Shown: positions 35,700-43,319 of the stretch, piece by piece | Numbering within the stretch: the first letter of the stretch is position 1 | Layout: each line of letters opens with the position of its first letter | Assembly (NCBI RefSeq): GCF_001629705.1 | Contig: NZ_CP015378.1 | Span: 4,092,001-4,156,000, forward strand | DNA from: Fictibacillus phosphorivorans | GTDB taxonomy: Bacteria > Bacillota > Bacilli > Bacillales > Fictibacillaceae | Direction: 5' to 3' | DNA length: 64,000 nt | Notes under the pieces: model-generated | What the model was told of the DNA's origin: nothing | Seen by the model: only the letters and a program-made list of their open reading frames with translations | Database searches by the model: none | Position numbers and translations under genes: made by a program

Positions 35700-35731
35700 A
35701 AACACACCATCCCTTCCATTGAATTACCATC

Positions 35732-35760
35732 ATCATATGTAATTGTTTTACATTTGTCAA
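35732..35760 (-). promoter_or_regulatory. Strong sigma-A promoter of the MutS2-like gene
   Basis: TTGACA (35760-35755), 17-bp spacer, TATGAT (35737-35732). Transcription should start near 35725. Confidence 0.8.
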
Positions 35761-35834
35761 CTTAATAAAAAGAGACCAGTTGAAAAAACCGGTCTCTTTT
35801 CATTAGGCTGTTTTCGAATTCAATGCTGCTTTTG

Positions 35835-35960
35835 AAATATATAATTGGACAGATTATGGGCTGAAATGGACAGATTACGGTGCAGATTGGACAGATTATG
35901 TGAGCAATTGGACAGATTATGTGAGCAATCGGACAGATTAATCTTCGAATCAGACAGATT
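35835..35960 (-). repeat. 21-bp-period array B (six units)
   Basis: On the minus strand AATCTGTCC units start at 35960 (AATCTGTCT), 35939, 35918, 35897, 35876 and 35855, spaced exactly 21 bp. Core and follow-on (AATT/GATT) match array A. Lies between rlmN and the MutS2-like promoter. Confidence 0.95.
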
Positions 35961-36052
35961 ACCGTCACCATCAACAAAACTACCTCTACATAGAATCAGT
36001 TTTAATGCGTAGACAGGCATATGGTAAGCGGGCAAACACCTCAAAGTGTGCT

Positions 36053-36178
36053 TACTGTCAGCTTTTTAGAAAATACTGTCCACTTTTTGAGTTTTACTGT
36101 CCACTCTCGATGAAATACTGTCCACTTTTACACATTTACTATCGACTTCGCCATTTTTACTGTCCACTTCCATTCACC
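36053..36178 (+). repeat. 21-bp-period array C (six units)
   Basis: TACTGTCCAC or variants (TACTGTCAGC, TACTATCGAC) start at 36053, 36074, 36095, 36116, 36137 and 36158, exactly 21 bp apart. It shares CTGTCC with arrays A and B but has a different left flank and runs opposite to B, 92 bp away. Confidence 0.92.
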
Positions 36179-36207
36179 ACGCACTTTTAGGAGTAAACAG
36201 CCTTCCA

Positions 36208-37287
36208 TTAAGACTTAATCGATTGATCTTTATCCTTCTTGATCTGTTTACTTCTCAACTGGCCGCAGGCTGCATCGATATCTGTACCATGCTCTTGACG
36301 AATCTTACAGTTGATTCCGTTCTTCTTGAGCGTATCATAAAACGCTAGAACCGATTCTTGGTCACTTCGCTGATACTGGCTATGCTCATCGACTGGGTTA
36401 TATGGAATTAAGTTAATATATGTTTTTTTCTTTTTATCTTGGAAAAGAGCTGCAAGTTCTACTGCTTCTTCTACATGATCATTTACATCTTTTAATAGAA
36501 TGTATTCGATCGTAATTCTACGATTTGTTTTCTCGATATAGTAGTTGATCGCATCCATCAGCTTTTCAACAGGGAAAGCTCGGTTGATCTTCATAATTTT
36601 TGTACGCAGTTCATTGTTCGGTGCGTGAAGAGATAATGCAAGATTGACTGGGATGTTCACATCTGCAAACTCGTACATTTTGTTCACGATCCCGCTTGTT
36701 GAGACAGTGATATGCCTTGAACCGATCGCTAGACCTTTTTGATCGATCATGATTTTAAGGAAATCAATCATGTTTTGGAAGTTATCGAAAGGCTCACCGA
36801 TTCCCATAACAACGATATGACTTACCTTTTCTCCTTCGCCTGCAGCGTCTAAATGATGCTGCACGTTCATGATCTGCTCTACAATTTCCCCACTTGATAG
36901 ATCCCGTGTTTTCGTTAACAGACCACTTGCGCAGAAACTGCATCCGATGTTGCAACCGACTTGAGTGGTTACACAAACAGATAAACCGTATTTATGTCTC
37001 ATCAGCACGGTTTCGATCAAATTGCCATCATTCAATTTGAATAGAAATTTAACTGTCCCATCAGAAGCTTCCTGCTTAACGTGCTCCCGAAGCGTTTGAA
37101 TCGTAAAGTTTTCGGTTAATAATTCAATACAGTCTGCTTTAATATCGATCATTTCCGTAAAAGCGGTTACCCGTTCTCTATATAAATAGTTCCATACTTG
37201 TGCTGCACGATATGGTTTATAGCCATGCTGTCCAAGCCATTCTGTAAGTTGTTCAATCGTTAATCCATAAATGGAATTTTTGTTCAT
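36208..37287 (-). CDS. rlmN: RlmN-type 23S rRNA (A2503-C2) methyltransferase, radical SAM
   Basis: 359 residues. Radical SAM cluster Cys112-x3-Cys116-x2-Cys119 (CNIGCSFC), the GEP motif in [11 protein letters not shown], and the methyl-carrying Cys341 in [10 protein letters not shown]. It methylates A2503 of 23S rRNA and A37 of some tRNAs. It stands alone rather than in the usual translation cluster, so it may be a second paralogue; Cfr is less likely because the CVTTQVGC and terminal motifs are RlmN-like. RBS AGAGGTC, 8 bp spacing. Confidence 0.82.
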   Translation of the reverse strand: MNKNSIYGLTIEQLTEWLGQHGYKPYRAAQVWNYLYRERVTAFTEMIDIKADCIELLTENFTIQTLREHVKQEASDGTVKFLFKLNDGNLIETVLMRHKYGLSVCVTTQVGCNIGCSFCASGLLTKTRDLSSGEIVEQIMNVQHHLDAAGEGEKVSHIVVMGIGEPFDNFQNMIDFLKIMIDQKGLAIGSRHITVSTSGIVNKMYEFADVNIPVNLALSLHAPNNELRTKIMKINRAFPVEKLMDAINYYIEKTNRRITIEYILLKDVNDHVEEAVELAALFQDKKKKTYINLIPYNPVDEHSQYQRSDQESVLAFYDTLKKNGINCKIRQEHGTDIDAACGQLRSKQIKKDKDQSIKS

Positions 37288-37552
37288 GTAAAAAGACCTC
37301 TTTTCACTACCTGTAAACTTATTCTTCTATAGTACTAAAAATTTCACTATGTACACAATGGTTGAAACTCTTTCCCAGCACCTTACAATTTTTTTGTTTT
37401 TTTGTGCATACTACGTAAGTAAATTTCCGCACTACTTTTATACACCTTTTATAACCGATTTATGCATAGATATAAGCCATTATGCCTACATAGGGTGTAA
37501 TTTCCATTTACGTATGCATAAGAACCTGTAATAATAGATAAGCCGAAAACTT

Positions 37553-37582
37553 TTGACAATAATAAATATTTCAAAGTATTAT
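37553..37582 (+). promoter_or_regulatory. Promoter of the peptide transporter gene
   Basis: TTGACA (37553-37558), 18-bp spacer, TATTAT (37577-37582). The remainder of the 323-bp gap 37288-37610 shows no gene. Confidence 0.7.
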
Positions 37583-37610
37583 ATTTAATGTACTAAGAGG
37601 AGGTTGTCAT

Positions 37611-39104
37611 ATGTCAGACATCAATAGACAGAAAATTGTGGATAGTGTCCCGCAAAAAGGATTCTTTGGACACCCTAAAGGTTTATTCACTCTTTTCTTC
37701 ACAGAGTTTTGGGAGCGCTTTTCTTACTACGGAATGCGTGCAATCCTTATTTACTACATGTACTATGAAGTTTCAAAAGGTGGTCTAGGCTTAGAAGAGT
37801 CCACTGCACTCGCAATCATGTCCATTTATGGTTCACTTGTATATATGTCCGGTGTAATCGGTGGTTGGTTAGCAGACAGAGTTTTTGGTACATCTAGAGC
37901 GTTATTCTATGGTGGTATTTTGATCATGATTGGTCATATCGTCCTAGCTGTATTACCAGGCGATCTGACTATGCTGTTTATTTCCATGGTCTTTATCGTT
38001 ATTGGTACAGGTTTACTTAAACCTAACGTATCCAGTGTTGTGGGTGATATTTATGCTCCTGGCGATACTCGTCGTGATGCAGGTTTTAGTATCTTCTACA
38101 TGGGGATCAACCTTGGTGCTTTCATCTCTCCATTAATCGTTGGGGAAGTTGCTAAAAAGAGCTTCCACTTAGGTTTCGGTATCGCAGCAGTCGGTATGTT
38201 ATTAGGACTAATCGTATTTGCGCTAACGAAGAAAAAGAATCTTGGGCTTGCAGGTACGTATGTGCCTAACCCATTAACTCCAGCTGAGAAGAAGAAAGTA
38301 TCAATCATCGTTGGTATTTCTGCCGTTGTACTAGCTGTTATCTTAGGAACAACCATTCCAGCAGGTATTTTCACACTTGATGTATTCATTACATTAGTCG
38401 GTATTTTTGGTATCGCGATTCCTACCATCTACTTTGTGGTTATGTATCGTAGTCCAAAAACAACTTCAGATGAGCGTTCACGAATTATTGCGTACATTCC
38501 GCTATTCATCGCTGCTGTTATGTTCTGGGCGATCCAAGAACAAGGTTCAACGATTCTTGCAGCTTATGCGGACAAGCGTACAGATTTAACATTTGCAGGA
38601 CTAGAGATTTCACCAGCTTGGTTCCAATCTCTTAATCCTTTATTCATCATTACTCTTGCTCCACTATTCGCATGGATGTGGGTAAAACTTGGTACACGTC
38701 AACCGTCTGTACCTAAGAAATTTGCACTAAGCTTATTATTTGCTGGATTATCTTTCTTAGTTATTCTTCTTCCTGCTTACTTTGGTGGAGAAGATTCACT
38801 AGTAAGTCCATTATGGTTAGTGCTTAGTTACTTTATCGTTGTTATCGGTGAGCTTCTATTGTCTCCAGTAGGACTTTCTGCAACAACGAAGCTTGCTCCA
38901 GCAGCGTTCTCTGCACAAACAATGAGCTTATGGTTCTTAGCAAGTGCAGCTGCACAAGCGATCAACGCACAAATCGTTAAGTTCTATTCTGCAGAAACAG
39001 AAATGATGTACTTCGGTACGATCGGTGGAGCTGCGATTGTGTTATCACTAATCCTATTTGTCATCTCACCTAAGATCCAAGAGAAGATGAAAGGTATTCG
39101 TTAA
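37611..39104 (+). CDS. dtpT: POT/PTR family proton-coupled di-/tripeptide transporter
   Basis: 497 residues, about 14 membrane segments. The family signature FFTEFWERFSYYGMRA (proton-coupling ExxER) is in helix 1, and the PTR2 motif GAFISPLIVG in helix 5. Imports di- and tripeptides. ATG after AGAGGAGG. Monocistronic. Confidence 0.92.
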   Translation: MSDINRQKIVDSVPQKGFFGHPKGLFTLFFTEFWERFSYYGMRAILIYYMYYEVSKGGLGLEESTALAIMSIYGSLVYMSGVIGGWLADRVFGTSRALFYGGILIMIGHIVLAVLPGDLTMLFISMVFIVIGTGLLKPNVSSVVGDIYAPGDTRRDAGFSIFYMGINLGAFISPLIVGEVAKKSFHLGFGIAAVGMLLGLIVFALTKKKNLGLAGTYVPNPLTPAEKKKVSIIVGISAVVLAVILGTTIPAGIFTLDVFITLVGIFGIAIPTIYFVVMYRSPKTTSDERSRIIAYIPLFIAAVMFWAIQEQGSTILAAYADKRTDLTFAGLEISPAWFQSLNPLFIITLAPLFAWMWVKLGTRQPSVPKKFALSLLFAGLSFLVILLPAYFGGEDSLVSPLWLVLSYFIVVIGELLLSPVGLSATTKLAPAAFSAQTMSLWFLASAAAQAINAQIVKFYSAETEMMYFGTIGGAAIVLSLILFVISPKIQEKMKGIR

Positions 39105-39114
39105 TCTTAAATGT

Positions 39115-39156
39115 AAAACCACTAATGTAATGGTCCTCCATTGCGTCAGTGGTTTT
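39115..39156 (+). terminator. Terminator of dtpT
   Basis: AAACCACT...AGTGGTTTTTTT with an inner AATGG/CCATT stem. Confidence 0.75.
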
Positions 39157-39169
39157 TTTCTTAGATGTA

Positions 39170-39297
39170 GTTGATCTCCGTTTCAGGTGCTCGCTTTCCG
39201 GGGGGCGTGCGGTGAGCCTCTTAGTGGCTTGCACTATTAAGAGTCTCACCTGTCACACTGATCCCCCAGGAGTCTCCCACCTTACACTCCAATCAAC
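39170..39297 (-). repeat. Foldback intergenic repeat, copy 4
   Basis: Minus-orientation copy: GTTGATCTCCG at the left edge, GCTCGCTTTCCG block, GGAGTCTCCCACC and AATCAAC at the right. Centre diverged (TTAGTGGCTTGCACTATTAA). Confidence 0.85.
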
Positions 39298-39353
39298 TTG
39301 TCAATGATGCCTTTGTAAGCATGAACGACATGCTTTATGACTTAATCTTTTAC

Positions 39354-39385
39354 AAAAAAAAAGAAGCTTAGCAACTAAGCTTCTT
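39354..39385 (-). terminator. Terminator of the DUF1761 gene
   Basis: AAGAAGCTTAG-TTG-CTAAGCTTCTT then T tract on the minus strand. Confidence 0.85.
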
Positions 39386-39390
39386 CCTTC

Positions 39391-39771
39391 TTAATTCATC
39401 CATCCATGCAACAATCCAAGTAGGGTGAAAATCACTAGGTGATCTCCGATTGCAATGATAAAAGACTTTCTTGTCAGTAGACCAAAAAGTTTGTTTTTAT
39501 AATAGACCATCGTAATTATGATCCCTATGATGAACCCAACCATGAGTCCTTCTGCTGCACTTTCAGCTCCCATTAAGCCGATAAGATAAGACATTAGAAA
39601 TGAGCTGACAAAGGCAACGATTACAGAAAAAATGTATTTAAAAGGTCCTGTCTCACCATTATCCTTTTTCTTACCGAGTATCGTTGAATAGTAGATCCCT
39701 CCGTAAATCATATATAAAAGTCCCCCAGCGATAATCGCTGTTATGTTTATTTGTACTCCGTTTATTTCCAT
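39391..39771 (-). CDS. DUF1761-like small membrane protein
   Basis: 126 residues with four hydrophobic segments (about 9-27, 45-65, 69-90, 100-122) and the early GGLLYMIYGGIYYS motif of this family. Function unknown. The start at 39771 follows AAGGGGG; the longer frame overlaps the upstream regulator gene. Co-transcribed with that regulator. Confidence 0.7.
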   Translation of the reverse strand: MEINGVQINITAIIAGGLLYMIYGGIYYSTILGKKKDNGETGPFKYIFSVIVAFVSSFLMSYLIGLMGAESAAEGLMVGFIIGIIITMVYYKNKLFGLLTRKSFIIAIGDHLVIFTLLGLLHGWMN

Positions 39772-39784
39772 AATGGCCCCCTTG

Positions 39785-40729
39785 TTATTTTGGTTCAATG
39801 GCTAGGGCAATCGCTTTAATCTTGCTTTCCCGTTGTAACGTATTCTTGTTCTGTTGAATCTGTATGACTTCAACTGGATTACTTAAATATTTGTAGCCGC
39901 TTCTTGGCAGCCAATAGCTATACAGTTCGGAGTAACAGTCAATGATCAGGTTGCGTTCTGAATAATCGGCAGGCTCATCAAATTCGTACACCACATGCTT
40001 TCCACCAACAAATTTAGATGTATCATCAGCCGATATGGAATCAGAGATTGAGTCTCTGATCGTAATGTGACAATCATACCGACATTTTTCAGGAGGCGTG
40101 ATGTATGGATTGTTTCGCGGTATTCCAAGAAACAACGAATGTGAATCGATTAAATTTCTTGATTCACACCATTTATGAACTTCTTCCCAAGCTTCAGAAA
40201 CCCCGCTCGTATACGTCCCAAAATGATGAGCTTTCAACGTAGTACGGTTTGGAAAAGTTTCGATTCTTATTTTAGATAAATCTAGCCATTTAAACTCATT
40301 ATAAGGAGCATTGATCTCCATTACTTTCGAAGGGTTGCGAACTTGTTTAGATTTCTTGCTATCTTCATATTCCCGAGGAAATTGCTGAAGATAAGCTCCT
40401 TCCCGCCAGTTCTTCGGGCTCGTCTTGAAATAGGATTGAAAAGAATATGTGAAATACGATAAAGATGAGAAACCACACAACATCGCAACCTGAGTGATAG
40501 GGATATAGGTTTCATAGATCAGTCGATGTGCTGCGTTTTCCAATCGAAATCTTTTTACGTAAGCTGCTGGTGTTTCTCCCACAATACTTTTAAAAATTCG
40601 CTGAAAATGAAAAGGAGAATATGTAGAGATGACAGCCAGTTTCTCTAATGGCAATGAATCCTCTACATGCTCTTCAATATACTCCAAGACTTTGAATATT
40701 TGTTTTCGTTGCTCCCACTCAACATTCAT
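39785..40729 (-). CDS. AraC family regulator with GyrI-like effector domain
   Basis: 314 residues. N-terminal AraC double helix-turn-helix (VLEYIEEHVEDSLPLEKLA ... VAMLCGFSSLSYFTYSF) and a C-terminal GyrI/SoxS-binding type domain (IETFPNRTTLKAHHFGTY, YELYSYWLPRSGY). Such proteins sense small hydrophobic or drug ligands. Linked to the DUF1761 gene, which it may control. Confidence 0.85.
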   Translation of the reverse strand: MNVEWEQRKQIFKVLEYIEEHVEDSLPLEKLAVISTYSPFHFQRIFKSIVGETPAAYVKRFRLENAAHRLIYETYIPITQVAMLCGFSSLSYFTYSFQSYFKTSPKNWREGAYLQQFPREYEDSKKSKQVRNPSKVMEINAPYNEFKWLDLSKIRIETFPNRTTLKAHHFGTYTSGVSEAWEEVHKWCESRNLIDSHSLFLGIPRNNPYITPPEKCRYDCHITIRDSISDSISADDTSKFVGGKHVVYEFDEPADYSERNLIIDCYSELYSYWLPRSGYKYLSNPVEVIQIQQNKNTLQRESKIKAIALAIEPK

Positions 40730-40927
40730 AAACTGGACTCCTTTTTCATGCTAGTTCTTAAATTATAATCGAATTTCTGTATGTATTTGTAAATGGATTT
40801 TTTTTAGCATCCATTTTTAAGAATCGTCCAAACCATTGAGACAAGCTTGCGTAAGATAGAGTAGAGAAGAAAACAAGAATCATTGTTCTTTTTCTCAACA
40901 GTTCGCTTATAGAAGGGGGGGTCTATA

Positions 40928-40999
40928 GTGAGCTTAATCGGTAGCCTATTAGGATTCAAGAAAAGAAAAAAAGGTAAAAAAAGACCTGAAGTAGCATAA
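40928..40999 (+). CDS. 23-residue basic amphipathic peptide
   Basis: GTG start after AAGGGGGGG, stop TAA 40997, and a terminator 8 bp later, so it looks like a complete miniature gene. The peptide has a short hydrophobic N-terminus (MSLIGSLLGF) and then KKRKKGKKR. It resembles membrane-active or regulatory micro-proteins. Too short for database recognition; real translation is inferred from its signals. Confidence 0.55.
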   Translation: MSLIGSLLGFKKRKKGKKRPEVA

Positions 41000-41007
41000 G
41001 CAGGTTG

Positions 41008-41034
41008 AAAGCCGGGGATCTTCCTCGGCTTTTA
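41008..41034 (+). terminator. Terminator after the 23-residue peptide gene
   Basis: AAAGCCGGGG-ATCTT-CCTCGGCTTTT. Confidence 0.7.
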
Positions 41035-41251
41035 TATGTTTTTAAAACATTCTTTTATATAGAGCCTTTTTCATAAGAATTAGGACGGTATCCAGACCCT
41101 TTCAAGGACAAGCACATATAGTACAAGCAAGGGGGATTTTTAAAAAATTAATAGGTATGTTTTGATGTAACCTATGGTTTTCGCAAGCGAATCATCTTCT
41201 ATTTATTTCTTTATATCTTCCCTTCGTAAAGTAATATAAGGGGGAATATCA

Positions 41252-41746
41252 TTGTATATTCGCAAACGGGTACCTGGTAAGGACGATCCTTTTTTAGTAG
41301 ATATGGTAGTAAGTAACTTTCAAGTCCGTAAAAACGTGATTGAAATGATTATAAACATGGCCAACGAGGTCATGATTGTCTGTGATAGCAATGACACAAT
41401 TATCGGTTTTGTATGTTATCGATTTAGAATCGGTCCGACGATTTTTGTGGATTATGTCGTGTTAGATACGAAGCATCAAGGAAAAGGGATCGCAACTTCA
41501 TTTCTGCCCGTATTCGAGAGTCACCTTATGCAACAAGGTATACGCAATGTATTTGGTACAGTTGACGAAGAGAATACAGATGCTCTAAAGACTTTTCAAC
41601 ATTGGGGCTTTAAAGTTCATGGGCAGCTAGGCTCTAGCATCGTTATCCAAAAAGAACTTACATCGTCTAATGCTATTTCAACGCCGACTGGTGTTCGTAC
41701 GAAGTCAAGCGTAAGAAAGCTTGCTACTCCTCCATCGCTTCGTTAA
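41252..41746 (+). CDS. GNAT family N-acetyltransferase
   Basis: 164 residues from a TTG start after AAGGGGGAAT. The acetyl-CoA site VDYVVLDTKHQGKGIATSFLP and the C-terminal NTDALKTFQHWGFKVHG segment are typical. A ~25-residue Ser/Thr/Arg-rich tail follows. Substrate unknown. The 252-bp gap before it (41000-41251) holds only the peptide terminator. Confidence 0.8.
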   Translation: MYIRKRVPGKDDPFLVDMVVSNFQVRKNVIEMIINMANEVMIVCDSNDTIIGFVCYRFRIGPTIFVDYVVLDTKHQGKGIATSFLPVFESHLMQQGIRNVFGTVDEENTDALKTFQHWGFKVHGQLGSSIVIQKELTSSNAISTPTGVRTKSSVRKLATPPSLR

Positions 41747-41761
41747 TTGATGGACTCATTT

Positions 41762-41794
41762 AAAGCAGATCTTCTATGTAAGGTCTGCTTTTTG
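41762..41794 (+). terminator. Terminator of the GNAT gene
   Basis: AAAGCAGAT...GGTCTGCTTTTTG hairpin 15 bp past the stop codon. Confidence 0.65.
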
Positions 41795-41841
41795 TATTTG
41801 ATATGAAGTTTATATTTCCATGAAGATGCTCTTAGAAAGTA

Positions 41842-41863
41842 GTTGATTTCCGCTCAAATCAAC
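41842..41863. repeat. Mini copy (both ends only) of the foldback repeat
   Basis: GTTGATTT-CCGCTC-AAATCAAC: the two termini of the ~128 bp element joined with the centre missing. It lies 88 bp from copy 5. Confidence 0.6.
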
Positions 41864-41950
41864 TTTCATGGAAGGAGGAAGTGAAAAACCCACTGTACGA
41901 TAGACATGCTCTTTAAACATTGCGCTTTCAAATTATGTCTTCATGAATCT

Positions 41951-42076
41951 TTGATTGGAGTGTAAGATGCGAGACTCCTACGGGACAGGCGGGCAGGTGA
42001 GACACTTAAGAGTGAAACGAACAAATGTGGCTCACCGCCTGCCCCGTGGAAAGCGAGTATCTGGAACGGAGATCAA
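41951..42076 (+). repeat. Foldback intergenic repeat, copy 5
   Basis: TTGATTGG...GATCAA with the ACACTTAAGAGTGAAACG centre of copies 1 and 3. It occupies much of the 455-bp gap 41747-42201. Confidence 0.85.
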
Positions 42077-42112
42077 TACTTCCAAAAGCAACCTTTAAAA
42101 AATCCCATAAAA

Positions 42113-42163
42113 AATTAAAAAAGCCCACTCATGATTTGCAGAAAAACAAATCATGTAGTCGGC
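42113..42163 (-). terminator. Terminator after the zinc-ribbon gene
   Basis: ACATGATTTG...CAAATCATGAGT stem on the minus strand followed by GGGCTTTTTT. Confidence 0.65.
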
Positions 42164-42201
42164 ATTGTAACGTTTATAAGAATGAATAAGTCTTATTGTT
42201 C

Positions 42202-42381
42202 TTACAGATCTAAGAGATTTTGCGGGCGTCTCGTCTTCTTCGATCCATTCACCTGATTGTTGTTTGGATTGAAGATTTCTTCAATGTATCTTTGATTCCA
42301 ATCACTAGTAAATTCTTTATCAGAACAGATACATCCACTTAGATCATATCGGAAAAGGCCACAGTGCGGGCAGTTACTCAT
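42202..42381 (-). CDS. Small zinc-ribbon-like protein (59 aa)
   Basis: Starts at an ATG after AAGGGGGGATT. Contains CPHC (residues 4-7) and CIC (~17-19), a possible zinc knuckle, then a polar Asn-rich C-terminus. Function unknown. Confidence 0.6.
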   Translation of the reverse strand: MSNCPHCGLFRYDLSGCICSDKEFTSDWNQRYIEEIFNPNNNQVNGSKKTRRPQNLLDL

Positions 42382-42489
42382 ATTAATCCCCCCTTGAGTC
42401 AACATAACATATTCTATGAACATCTAAGAGAGTTGGCAACGGCATTCGTACAGCTTTTCCAGCACATAAAATGCTGATTTTTATTGAAA

Positions 42490-43296
42490 TTACTTATTCA
42501 TCCAATCTGGCTTATGAAACTCTTCGAAATCACTTTGAATGACCTTCTTAAATGCATCTGACTCTACGGCAGCTTTTAAATCTTTTGCGAGCTGTGAATT
42601 CTTATCTTTTTCAAGTACAACAATTCGATTGATGATATCTTCTGGAAGTTTATCTTTTACTAGCGCATCCTTTAAATCTAGACCTGATGATAGAGCAAAG
42701 TTTCCGTTAACTGCCGCTAGATCTACGGAGTCGAGCGTTCTTGGAGTTTGTGCAGCTTCAACAGGTTGAAATTTTAAGTTCTTCGGATTTTTCGTGACAT
42801 CTTTTTCCGAGACTCTGAGTGGATTTGCGGAAGAATCGATTTCAATCAGTCCATTATCTCTCAAAACAGTAAGGCCTCTTGCTAAGTTCGTTGGATCATT
42901 CGCTAGAGAAACCGTGCTTCCGGGCTTAATCTCGTCTATTGACTTGTATTTCTTAGAATAGATACCAATTGGCGCAGTAGGCACCGTAATCACAGAAGCT
43001 AGTTTCATATCATTCTCTTCTGAAAAAGCATCCATGTACACTTTATGCTGAAACAGATTTGCATCTAACGAACCGCTCTTTAAAGAGATATTCGGCTGTA
43101 CATAATCATTGAATTCTTTTACTTCAACTGCGTATCCTTTTTTCTCGAGATATGGCTTTACACCTTTTTCTAGCATGTCGCTGTAAGGCACGGTTGCGCC
43201 GAGTGTTATCTTCTTCTCACTCTCACCTGAAGCGCCACACCCTGCTAGAATACCGATTAAGAGCGCTGCTGATATAAAGACTTTGAATCGTTTCAT
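42490..43296 (-). CDS. metQ: Methionine-type ABC transporter substrate-binding lipoprotein
   Basis: 268 residues of the NlpA/MetQ family. Lipobox LAGC at the end of the signal peptide (Cys ~20), then ITLGATVPYSDMLEKGVKPYLEKKGY and VPTAPIGIYSKKYKS. Binds methionine or a related sulfur compound on the outer membrane face. No metN/metP partners in the window. 23 bp after the LLM monooxygenase gene, under its SAM riboswitch. Confidence 0.88.
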   Translation of the reverse strand: MKRFKVFISAALLIGILAGCGASGESEKKITLGATVPYSDMLEKGVKPYLEKKGYAVEVKEFNDYVQPNISLKSGSLDANLFQHKVYMDAFSEENDMKLASVITVPTAPIGIYSKKYKSIDEIKPGSTVSLANDPTNLARGLTVLRDNGLIEIDSSANPLRVSEKDVTKNPKNLKFQPVEAAQTPRTLDSVDLAAVNGNFALSSGLDLKDALVKDKLPEDIINRIVVLEKDKNSQLAKDLKAAVESDAFKKVIQSDFEEFHKPDWMNK

Positions 43297-43319
43297 AAGA
43301 TTTCTCCTCCACTCTCCAC

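Larger units (their letters stand above)
35401..35725 (-). ncRNA. Structured 5' leader of the MutS2-like gene (candidate attenuator)
   Basis: From the predicted start near 35725 the RNA has: GUUCUUAACUA (35687-35677) pairing with UAGUUAAGAAC (35594-35584), an 11-bp closing stem; inside it CAAAAGA/UCUUUUG and an AAACGGAU/AUCCGGUUU hairpin; then two terminators. The 3' strand of the closing stem (UUAAGAA) can also pair with UUCUUA in the loop of the first terminator, so two exclusive folds are possible. No known riboswitch consensus fits. Confidence 0.5.

Noticed and set aside
36208-37287. Cfr resistance methyltransferase
   Set aside because: The CVTTQVGC and DIDAACGQL contexts and overall pattern follow RlmN more than Cfr.
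37570-37586. CodY box upstream of dtpT
   Set aside because: AATATTTCAAAGTATT only partly matches AATTTTCWGAAAATT; too many mismatches to claim.
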